NCBI GenBank assembly: GCA_002433485.1 | Contig: DJIF01000077.1 | Coordinates: 1-5,604 of the forward strand | DNA: 5,604 bases | Reading direction: 5' to 3' | Origin: Deltaproteobacteria bacterium UBA6601 | Lineage (GTDB): Bacteria > Myxococcota_A > UBA796 > UBA9615 | Position numbers and translations under genes: made by a program | Shown here: positions 1 to 5,426 of the stretch, one piece after another | Layout of the letters: every line of letters begins with the position of its first letter | How positions within the stretch are numbered: the stretch's first letter is position 1 | The notes under the pieces: generated by a model | Database searches by the model: none | The model's input: only the letters and a program-made list of their open reading frames with translations | Told to the model about the DNA's origin: nothing

Positions 1-408
1 GCAGTTGTTGTCGATGCCGTCGCCAACCGTATCGGCGGCGGCAGCGTGAATCGTGGGCTCTGAGTCATCGCAGTCTGTGCCGCCCGAGGCCACAGAGGCG
101 TGCTGATCGCCGTCGCCGTCGGTGCCGGGGATGCCGTCGCAGTTGTTGTCGATGCCGTTGGGTACTGAGTCACTGGCATGGGGATTAACGGTAGCTGCGT
201 TGTCATCGCAGTCTGTGCCGCCCGATGCAAGCGAGGCGACGGTGTCGCCATCAGCGTCGACACCGTAGGCGCCATCGCAATTGTTGTCGACGGCGTTGGC
301 GACCGTGTCGGTGGCGGTGGGGTGAGTTTCTGCGTCGAAGTCGTTGCAGTCGTCGCCACCCGAGGCTTCTGATGCAGAGCCGTCGCCATCCTCATCGGTG
401 CCGGGGAT
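1..408 (-). repeat. 138-bp in-frame tandem repeat within the lipoprotein gene
   Basis: Three consecutive 46-codon units (271-408, 133-270, and 1-132 cut by the edge) repeat at an exact 138-base period. The landmark gcaGTTGTTGTCGAtGCCGT or a close variant begins at 1, 139, 277 and 415. Each unit encodes a DxDGD start, an (A)SGG(T/D)DC(D/N)D centre and a closing (G/A)(I/V)DNNCDG. A diverged 45-codon unit (409-543) precedes them. Strong nucleotide similarity points to recent duplication or gene conversion, so copy number may vary between strains and may be mis-assembled from short reads. Confidence 0.85.
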
Positions 409-1230
409 GCCGTCGCAGTTGTTGTCGATGCCGTTAGCCACCAGATCTGTGGCGCTCGGGTAGATGTATTCAGAGCCCAGCTGGCTGGGGTCATCGATGC
501 AGTCATCGTCACAAAGCGAAAAAGAGTCATCGTCGAGGTCGAGACTATCGAGCAGCTCGTTGTTGTCATCGCAATCACTGCAGGCGGGGTCACCGTCGAG
601 ATCGACATCTACCTCATCGGCCGCCTGCACACCATCGCAGTCGTTGTCGTATAGATCGCAGACTTCCTGCTGGTTGGGGTTGAGTTGGGCGTTGGTGTCG
701 TCGCAGTCACCTGTGCAGGTGCTGAACTGGTCTTGATCGGTGTCGGTCAGGTTGAGCGCAGCATCGGCATCATCGCAGTCGCCATCGCAGGTGCTGAAGC
801 CGTCCTGGTCCGCATCAGCCGGGTGCAGCGAGGGATCGGTATCAACACAGTCGGTGCCGCCCGACAGCAGCGAGGCGTAGCCGTCGCCATCTAAGTCGAC
901 CCCATCGCTGCCATCGCAGTCCTGGTCGATGGCGTCTCCAAAGTTATCCGCTGCACCGGGATACACGGCGCTGTCCTCTGGCTCGCAGTCACTCTCGTTC
1001 GGCACCCCATCGTTATCCAGATCGCCTGCATCGCCGTCCGCGCCGTCACAGTCCTGGTCAATACCGTCGCCATAGAGATCGTCGGCTGTGGGATGTATCG
1101 ATGCATCGGCAGGAGCGCAATCGTCTGCATCCAGCGATCCATCACCATCGAAGTCTTGAAGGACTTCACCGGCTGAACCACAACCCAGCGCCAGTACCGT
1201 CATGCCAAGCCACAAGAGCCAGGGCTTCAT
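1..1230 (-). CDS. MopE-type repeat lipoprotein, 5' part (runs off left edge)
   Basis: Probable exported, surface-anchored cation-binding lipoprotein of unknown role. The frame is open from the ATG at 1230 to the window edge (410 residues, no stop), so the C terminus lies outside. The start is supported by GGAGG five bases upstream. Residues 1-17 form a lipoprotein signal (MKPWLLWLGMTVLALGC, C17 lipidated). The rest is Asp/Cys-rich. Full repeat units have the pattern DxDGDG..(S)GGxDCDD...P.A.D....GIDNNCDG at residues 26-63, 71-107, 275-320, 321-366 and 367 onward. In all five complete units the two cysteines are 23 residues apart (38/61, 82/105, 295/318, 341/364, 387/410). Between them, residues 139-250 hold shorter units of another type with CxxxC or CxxC followed by acidic residues. 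The repeats resemble the putative metal-binding repeat named after the copper protein MopE (Pfam PF11617 type). The actual ligand is not known. It lies 95 bases downstream of the MotA-like gene on the same strand. Confidence 0.92.
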   Translation of the reverse strand, partial: MKPWLLWLGMTVLALGCGSAGEVLQDFDGDGSLDADDCAPADASIHPTADDLYGDGIDQDCDGADGDAGDLDNDGVPNESDCEPEDSAVYPGAADNFGDAIDQDCDGSDGVDLDGDGYASLLSGGTDCVDTDPSLHPADADQDGFSTCDGDCDDADAALNLTDTDQDQFSTCTGDCDDTNAQLNPNQQEVCDLYDNDCDGVQAADEVDVDLDGDPACSDCDDNNELLDSLDLDDDSFSLCDDDCIDDPSQLGSEYIYPSATDLVANGIDNNCDGIPGTDEDGDGSASEASGGDDCNDFDAETHPTATDTVANAVDNNCDGAYGVDADGDTVASLASGGTDCDDNAATVNPHASDSVPNGIDNNCDGIPGTDGDGDQHASVASGGTDCDDSEPTIHAAAADTVGDGIDNNC

Positions 1231-1235
1231 GAATA

Positions 1236-1240
1236 CCTCC
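1236..1240 (-). promoter_or_regulatory. Shine-Dalgarno site of the MopE-repeat lipoprotein
   Basis: GGAGG on the minus strand with a five-base spacer (TATTC) before the ATG at 1230. This fixes the start of the lipoprotein and agrees with the signal peptide beginning there. Confidence 0.8.
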
Positions 1241-1264
1241 GAGCAGAGATACTAACTCAGGGAT

Positions 1265-1289
1265 TTGAGAAGCTACGGCGTAGACTCAA
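1265..1289. other. Imperfect inverted repeat between membrane-protein and lipoprotein genes
   Basis: TTGAG at 1265-1269 pairs with CTCAA at 1285-1289, and CTAC at 1273-1276 pairs with GTAG at 1280-1283 around a GGC loop, with an uneven internal loop between the stems. It lies in the 95-base gap after the stop of the membrane-protein gene. No T-run follows on the minus strand, so it is not a standard intrinsic terminator. It could be an RNA hairpin that stabilises or separates the two cistrons, an operator, or chance. Confidence 0.25.
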
Positions 1290-1325
1290 GTGGAGATGAT
1301 GGTGAGTACCGACCCGACCTCCAGC

Positions 1326-2375
1326 TCAGGCCAGGGAGACGGCGAACAACACCAGGACCAGGGCCAGCACAGTGGCTGAAGACACCACTACAGCCTGACG
1401 CAGCGGAGCTCGGCCCTGGTTTGCAGCCTCAAAGATCTGCTCCGCCCCGCCATGGTTGTTTGCCAGGTCAGCTTGCAGCCGGTGAATGCGCGGTGCGACA
1501 AACAACTCGGCAACGAACACCGAAATCAGGGGGGCGCACAAGGCAACTGCAAGCCCAGCGCCGACCTTGATCGGATCCTCCAGAGCGCTGCAGATGTGGA
1601 TTGCGCCAATCGTCATGCCCAGGCTTCCCAGGCCGTAGATGAGTGTCCTCGCGCTAAGGAGGACGAGCTGTTGCTGAGCCTGCTGGCGCGCCGTGCAGTG
1701 CGCATGAGAGATGTTGGCATTGAAGGCCTGCAGGTGTCCGCCAATGCCGTGAAATGAGGCATTGAGTGGTGCATAGGCCAAGATGATCAGAACCGCTGCC
1801 GGCTGGATGAAATGGGTGACGGTTCCCGCCAGGGCGGCGACGAGCAGGAGGGTTCCACCAGCGGTCAGGAGCACCAGCAGGTCAGCGAGCCCAGCTCGCC
1901 TCCAGTCACTCGCCAACCCATCTGGTGCCGCATCCGGGCTGCCGAGGCCGCTGATTGCCAGTCGATCGATAAGCGGTGCCAGAGTGAGCTCGGCAAGTGT
2001 GACCGTGTACACCATAGAGAGCAGCGTAAGGGCGACCCAGGAGCCCATCAGCTCGGGCTTGGTTATGGTGCCGACTGTGCCAATGACACCGACCAGGAAG
2101 CCCAGCCCCCCCTGGGTGATGCACAGCATGCGCAGGCCAGAGAGCACTTGCATCTGCCGCCCGACACCACCGGCCGGGGATGGCGCTCGCCCGCACGCGA
2201 CCTGCAGGGCGTGCAGCAGGTCAGCTCGATACACGACGACACCCAGCAAGAACGGACACAGGACGCACAGCAGGGCTGCGCCCGGGTGAAGCAACATCTT
2301 GAGGGTTCCGCCCTCCCAGATGTGAATGACCAGGACAATAAGCAAGCCAAGCAAGAACAAGACCATGCGTCCCAT
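1326..2375 (-). CDS. Tandem-duplicated MotA/TolQ/ExbB-like membrane protein
   Basis: Inner-membrane protein of 349 residues with about nine predicted helices: 4-20, 31-49, 84-104, 110-133, 163-187, 191-210, 244-264, 270-294 and 328-348. The first eight form two four-helix units that match at a constant offset of 161 residues: GT 23-24/184-185, P31/P192, A33/A194, L35/L196, R82/R243, G92/G253, G96/G257, P107/P268, G111/G272, AELxxAP 128-134/289-295, RL 138-139/299-300. Each unit resembles MotA: helix 1 then (in unit one) an EGG-type turn, helix 2 beginning at a proline, and a paired helix 3/4 of the form 'G..(K/D)P...G..xAL....AEL..AP'. MotA-type subunits form the proton-conducting stator with a MotB-like partner, and none is visible here. 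The cytoplasmic loop between helices 2 and 3 is only about 35 residues, against roughly 90 or more in MotA, so torque-type contacts are probably lost. Start: ATG at 2375 with GGAG six bases upstream (ATG at 2366 is also possible). That the gene is real is secure. The MotA relation is inferred from pattern. Confidence 0.88.
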   Translation of the reverse strand: MGRMVLFLLGLLIVLVIHIWEGGTLKMLLHPGAALLCVLCPFLLGVVVYRADLLHALQVACGRAPSPAGGVGRQMQVLSGLRMLCITQGGLGFLVGVIGTVGTITKPELMGSWVALTLLSMVYTVTLAELTLAPLIDRLAISGLGSPDAAPDGLASDWRRAGLADLLVLLTAGGTLLLVAALAGTVTHFIQPAAVLIILAYAPLNASFHGIGGHLQAFNANISHAHCTARQQAQQQLVLLSARTLIYGLGSLGMTIGAIHICSALEDPIKVGAGLAVALCAPLISVFVAELFVAPRIHRLQADLANNHGGAEQIFEAANQGRAPLRQAVVVSSATVLALVLVLFAVSLA

Positions 2376-2381
2376 GGGCGA

Positions 2382-2385
2382 CTCC
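2382..2385 (-). promoter_or_regulatory. Shine-Dalgarno site of the MotA-like gene
   Basis: GGAG on the minus strand, six bases before the ATG at 2375. It favours this start over the in-frame ATG three codons later. The remaining gap up to the helicase stop (2386-2644) shows no convincing promoter or terminator. It holds only an imperfect ACTGC/GCAGT hairpin (2415-2436) and a GCCCGGGC palindrome near 2612. Confidence 0.6.
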
Positions 2386-2644
2386 AGTCAGGCTGATTTG
2401 CAGCTCCCCCAGGCACTGCTCAGTCTGAGACGCAGTCCCCTTCTCTCAGCACAGCGTTGAATGGCATTCAGTACGGCCATCCGCCACTTCGGAGTCTAGC
2501 GGAGCGCAACGGAAAGGCCCGTAGGAAGTAACTGGGCGAATCTCAGCAAACCTTCTTCAGTCGAACTCTGGTGAGGACCCGCCTAATACCGGAAGGAGAA
2601 TCACCTATCTGGCCCGGGCTGGAGAACCCATCGATACGTTGGCG

Positions 2645-3880
2645 CTAGCGACGGGGCCCCAGTGACCTGCGACCGCGACCTCTTCGCCGGCGGCTCGAGG
2701 CCTTCTTTGGTGGCGGCGCTTTAGAAGCATCATATGGCACCGATGACTCAAAGGGGTGGCCTCGCACAATCTCAACGCGCTGCCGAATGAGGCGTTCGAT
2801 ATCACGCAGGTAGGCCCGCTCGTCCACATCGCAGAATGAAATCGCCCTACCGCCGGCACCGGCGCGTGCAGTGCGGCCAATACGGTGCACATAGCTCTCT
2901 GGGATGTTGGGCAGGTCGTAGTTGATCACATGACTGATCCCTTCTACGTCGATCCCTCGAGCTGCGATGTCGGTGGCGACCAGCACCCGAGTTCGCCCAT
3001 CCTTAAAGTTCTGGAGCGCACGCTGACGGGCACTCTGGGACTTATTCCCGTGAATCGCCTCAGCTATGACCTTGGCCCGTTCGAGCTTCTGCACAACCCG
3101 GTTCGCTCCCCGCTTGGTCCGGGTGAACACCAGAGCCCGCTCAATCTCAGGAACGGCAAGAACGTCAGCAAGAAGTCGGGTCTTGTCCCTCTTTTCGACA
3201 AATAAGACACTCTGCTCAATTCGCTCGACGGTCGTCGACGCCGGCGTCACTTCGACTCGAACTGGCTTATTTAAGATGCGCTTGGACAGCTCAGAGATGG
3301 CGGCGGGCATGGTCGCCGAGAACAAGAGCGTCTGGCGCCGCTCAGGGAGCTCCTTGATCACCCGTCGGACGTCATGAATAAAGCCCATATCGAGCATTCG
3401 ATCGGCCTCATCGAGGACGAAGATCCCGACCTGGTCGAGACAAATGTGCCCCTGTCCCATCAAGTCAAGCAGCCGACCGGGAGTGGCGACCAGTACATCA
3501 CACCCACGCGACATCTTTCTGACCTGGGGGCTCTGCCCGACACCGCCGAAGACCACGGTATGTGAACAGCCGAGCTTCTTGCCGTAGGTGGCGAAGCTGT
3601 CGTCAATCTGAATCGCCAACTCACGAGTCGGTGTCAGTATCAATACTCGGGTTCGCCGCGGCGAAGGCCGATTCGCACAGGTCAGCCGGTGAAGGATCGG
3701 TAGCGCAAAAGCCGCGGTCTTGCCTGTACCTGTCTGGGCGACACCCAGGATGTCTCGGCCTGCCAAAGCGTGTGGAATGGCCTGCGCCTGGATTGGGGTC
3801 GGTTGGGTGTAGCCCTCCTGCTCTACCGCGGCCTGAATCGCCGGATGAAGCTGTAGGTCTTTAAAGGTCTTGTTCTGCAT
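2645..3880 (-). CDS. rhlE: RhlE-type ATP-dependent DEAD-box RNA helicase
   Basis: Cytoplasmic ATP-dependent RNA helicase that unwinds short RNA duplexes. RhlE proteins act in ribosome maturation, RNA decay and cold adaptation. All DEAD-box motifs are present (411-residue numbering): Q motif with GYTQPTPIQ near 23-31, Walker A AQTGTGKT 48-55, PTREL 84-88, GG 112-113, TPGR 133-136, DEAD 157-160, SAT 188-190, VFTRTK 251-256, TDIAARGID 303-311, and HRIGRTAR 332-339. A short arginine/lysine tail (392-411) gives extra RNA affinity, as in many RhlE proteins. The ATG at 3880 is chosen because the product then begins MQNKTFKDLQLHP, the normal family N terminus. There is no good Shine-Dalgarno sequence before it (only a weak GAG about ten bases away). 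A GTG at 3919 would add 13 residues but also lacks a ribosome site. It is divergent from the small plus-strand ORF at 3943. The nearest downstream gene on its strand is 269 bases away, so it is probably monocistronic. Confidence 0.96.
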   Translation of the reverse strand: MQNKTFKDLQLHPAIQAAVEQEGYTQPTPIQAQAIPHALAGRDILGVAQTGTGKTAAFALPILHRLTCANRPSPRRTRVLILTPTRELAIQIDDSFATYGKKLGCSHTVVFGGVGQSPQVRKMSRGCDVLVATPGRLLDLMGQGHICLDQVGIFVLDEADRMLDMGFIHDVRRVIKELPERRQTLLFSATMPAAISELSKRILNKPVRVEVTPASTTVERIEQSVLFVEKRDKTRLLADVLAVPEIERALVFTRTKRGANRVVQKLERAKVIAEAIHGNKSQSARQRALQNFKDGRTRVLVATDIAARGIDVEGISHVINYDLPNIPESYVHRIGRTARAGAGGRAISFCDVDERAYLRDIERLIRQRVEIVRGHPFESSVPYDASKAPPPKKASSRRRRGRGRRSLGPRR

Positions 3881-3929
3881 TGGATTGTTGCTCAATTCTT
3901 GAAGCTCGCACTCCCCCACTTGTTACGTC

Positions 3930-3934
3930 GAGGT
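3930..3934 (+). promoter_or_regulatory. Possible Shine-Dalgarno site of the 63-codon ORF
   Basis: GAGGT with an eight-base spacer (ACTCAAGC) before the ATG at 3943. The spacing is good and is the main support for treating the small ORF as possibly translated. Confidence 0.4.
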
Positions 3935-3942
3935 ACTCAAGC

Positions 3943-4134
3943 ATGGAGCCTGCAATGCGCACGAAGGGCGAGGCTCAAAATTACAAGGCCGTGCTCGGGG
4001 GCTCCCGTCTCACTGTGGCCGGAGAGGGCCTGAAGGACGACGCACGCTGGTTCCGAGCGCGGAGCGACCAGGTCGCAAGCGCTATATGCCTCCTGATGCG
4101 ACATAAAGTCAAGAAAAACAAGGGCTTGCTTTAG
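3943..4134 (+). CDS. Possible small protein of 63 residues, unrecognised
   Basis: Small ORF starting ATG at 3943 and ending TAG at 4132-4134, in the space divergent from the helicase. I do not recognise the product. It begins MEPAMRTKGEAQNYKAVLGG, has no signal peptide or membrane segment, is mixed-charge in the centre (KDDARWFRARSDQ), and ends in a lysine-rich tail (KVKKNKGLL). Support: a GAGGT ribosome site at normal spacing and a high share of G or C at third codon positions (about 70% by hand count), as expected for a gene in this genome. Against it: short length, no recognised family and no clear promoter. If real, it and rhlE share a 62-base divergent promoter region. Random ORFs of this size are common in GC-rich DNA. 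Confidence 0.3.
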   Translation: MEPAMRTKGEAQNYKAVLGGSRLTVAGEGLKDDARWFRARSDQVASAICLLMRHKVKKNKGLL

Positions 4135-4365
4135 GAACAGTCGCAGGCACTACCGCCGGACAGTCAGGTGTCTTTGCCAAAGGGAGAAGGAGGAGTGGCG
4201 CGTATCGGCCAATGGGTGACCCGCTCGGATCGAGTTCAGTGGAGCATTTTGGGCAAGGTTTGGGGCAGCGACACCCAGGAGTTAGGCCCTGGCTGCCTTT
4301 ACCAACAAGCGGGCGCTATCAGCGAAGTTTCCCAATCAGTAGGCTCGCTGCGCTATTTTTGCGAT
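4135..4365 (+). other. Leader/intergenic region with an orphan ribosome-binding sequence
   Basis: No convincing gene. The frame of the downstream lipoprotein stays open upstream as far as a GTG at 4168, but the 66 extra residues look non-coding and would bury the signal peptide. A perfect AAGGAGG lies at 4187-4193 in a purine run, yet no ATG, GTG or TTG falls 5-10 bases after it: the GTG at 4195 is one base away and the ATG at 4212 is 18 away. No promoter boxes with correct spacing were recognised. Confidence 0.4.
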
Positions 4366-5253
4366 ATGAGAGCACAAATATATCTGCTGTTGGGCCTGCT
4401 ACTGGTGCAGGGCTACAGCTGCACAAGCCAGCGTGTTGAGGGCTCGGAGCCCAATGACTGCAGCGATGCAGCCGACAACGACCTCGATGGTCTGTTTGAC
4501 TGTGCCGACCCCGACTGCGCCATTTCACCCGCTTGTGGCGAGGGAGACGATGACGACAGCGGTCGGGCGCTGGGAGATTGCCGACCTGTAGACCACATCT
4601 GGGACCCGGCTACAGAACCCATGCGCCTGCCCTGCCAGCGGACGGTAGAACCCTGCAACCTCATCGACGACGATATGGACGGCTTTCTCGACCCCAAGTG
4701 CGGCACGGTCTCCTGCAGTGCCTCGGCGGAGTGCACCCTGGGCGGGCTGATGCCCGACGCCGACTGCCACCAGAACAACCCCGAAGGACCTGTTTGCACC
4801 TGGATTGATGGAGCGCCGCCCAGCGATGACCTGCTGCTGTGCCGCGGCGTGCTCTGCCCACCCGGCCTCAAGTGTTTTGCCGGCGACTGCATCGTTCCTG
4901 GCAACGGCCAGCCTTACAGCGACTGCTCAAGCGGAGAACAGTGCCCCATTAACGCCGGCTGTCTACCCAAGACCGAAGAAGGAAACGATGCCACCTGCAC
5001 CTGGTTCTGCCAGGACTTCCCCTGCCCAGCGGACTTCACCTGCAACGAGAAGGTGTTCACCAACACCTGGACAGGAGACACCGTCACCCACCTGATTTGT
5101 GAGCCTGAAGGTCTCGACCCAAATCAAGAGGGCGGCTCGCAAGGCTGCCGGCCAGAGTCCTGTCCAGAGTGCGAAGATGGCATCGACAACGACAACGACG
5201 GCACCATTGACTGCAAAGATCCAAGCTGCAGCGACTGGTGCGGCTCTGGCTAA
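4366..5253 (+). CDS. Cysteine-rich lipoprotein with three Asp-rich DxDG motifs
   Basis: Predicted exported protein of 295 residues, function unknown. The ATG at 4366 is chosen because it begins a hydrophobic signal (MRAQIYLLLGLLLVQGYSC). C19 is the likely lipidated residue, although GYSC is a poor lipobox and there is no clear Shine-Dalgarno sequence. The mature part has 30 further cysteines, consistent with a disulfide-stapled extracytoplasmic fold. Three acidic motifs framed by cysteines look like calcium-loop segments: C32-C46 (CSDAADNDLDGLFDC), C97-C112 (CNLIDDDMDGFLDPKC) and C269-C283 (CEDGIDNDNDGTIDC). The first and last are followed by a (A/K)DP(D/S)C element, so the protein is bookended by the same unit. 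Residues 112-245 hold closely spaced cysteines of EGF- or follistatin-like appearance, with 'CTW' at 144-146 and 211-213. Residues 61-66 (DDDDSG) resemble the linker of the next gene. The 'IDNDxDGxxDCxDPxC' motif recurs in myxobacterial surface proteins. The stop TAA is at 5251-5253. The next lipoprotein follows after 173 bases on the same strand. Confidence 0.85.
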   Translation: MRAQIYLLLGLLLVQGYSCTSQRVEGSEPNDCSDAADNDLDGLFDCADPDCAISPACGEGDDDDSGRALGDCRPVDHIWDPATEPMRLPCQRTVEPCNLIDDDMDGFLDPKCGTVSCSASAECTLGGLMPDADCHQNNPEGPVCTWIDGAPPSDDLLLCRGVLCPPGLKCFAGDCIVPGNGQPYSDCSSGEQCPINAGCLPKTEEGNDATCTWFCQDFPCPADFTCNEKVFTNTWTGDTVTHLICEPEGLDPNQEGGSQGCRPESCPECEDGIDNDNDGTIDCKDPSCSDWCGSG

Positions 5254-5426
5254 GGATGTGCCGCCCTAGTGCTTGCCGCTAATCTGCACCAAAAGATGTC
5301 CAAATCGCAGCCCAGCAACCGAAGGATAAACGTCATTCAGGCCCCAATTTATGAGCCAGAGGGCAGCCAGGACTCTAGCAAAGCCAGGCATCAGACCCGC
5401 CGACAGAGCCTGCTGGGCACCGGGCG
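5254..5426 (+). other. Intergenic region between two lipoprotein genes
   Basis: No terminator with a stem and T-run was found after the TAA at 5253, and no clear promoter. A 44-codon ORF (ATG 5296, TGA 5428-5430) ends with an ATGA overlap on the next start. It has no ribosome site and a composition typical of random sequence (MSKSQPSNRRINVIQAP...), so it is not annotated as a gene. Confidence 0.4.

Noticed and set aside
178..1181. Several open frames on the plus strand and in a second minus frame across the lipoprotein gene, 64-96 codons
   Set aside because: The Asp-codon-rich repeats (GAC/GAT) leave other frames open by chance. Their products are low-complexity Val/Ala, Arg or Ser runs, while the minus frame from 1230 has a ribosome site, signal peptide and coherent repeats.
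1452..2396. Plus-strand frames of 101-194 codons opposite the MotA-like gene
   Set aside because: Antisense shadows: the products are Ser/Gln/Pro-rich without domains, whereas the minus frame shows nine clean hydrophobic helices and an internal duplication.
2388..2480. 30-codon minus-strand ORF that could be a leader peptide of the MotA-like gene
   Set aside because: No ribosome site before its ATG at 2480, no regulatory codon run, and no attenuator-like hairpin with a T-run after it.
2609..2650. Palindromes GCCCGGGC and CGCTAGCG at the end of rhlE as a possible terminator
   Set aside because: They are short, separate palindromes without a shared long stem and without a T-run on the minus strand. 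One overlaps the stop codon.
4168..4365. 66-residue N-terminal extension of the cysteine-rich lipoprotein from a GTG start
   Set aside because: It would place the signal peptide internally, its sequence has no recognisable pattern, and the GTG at 4168 has no ribosome site.
4212..4439. 75-codon ORF beginning just after the orphan Shine-Dalgarno sequence
   Set aside because: The start is 18 bases from the site, beyond normal spacing. It overlaps the lipoprotein start by 74 bases in another frame and the product resembles no family.
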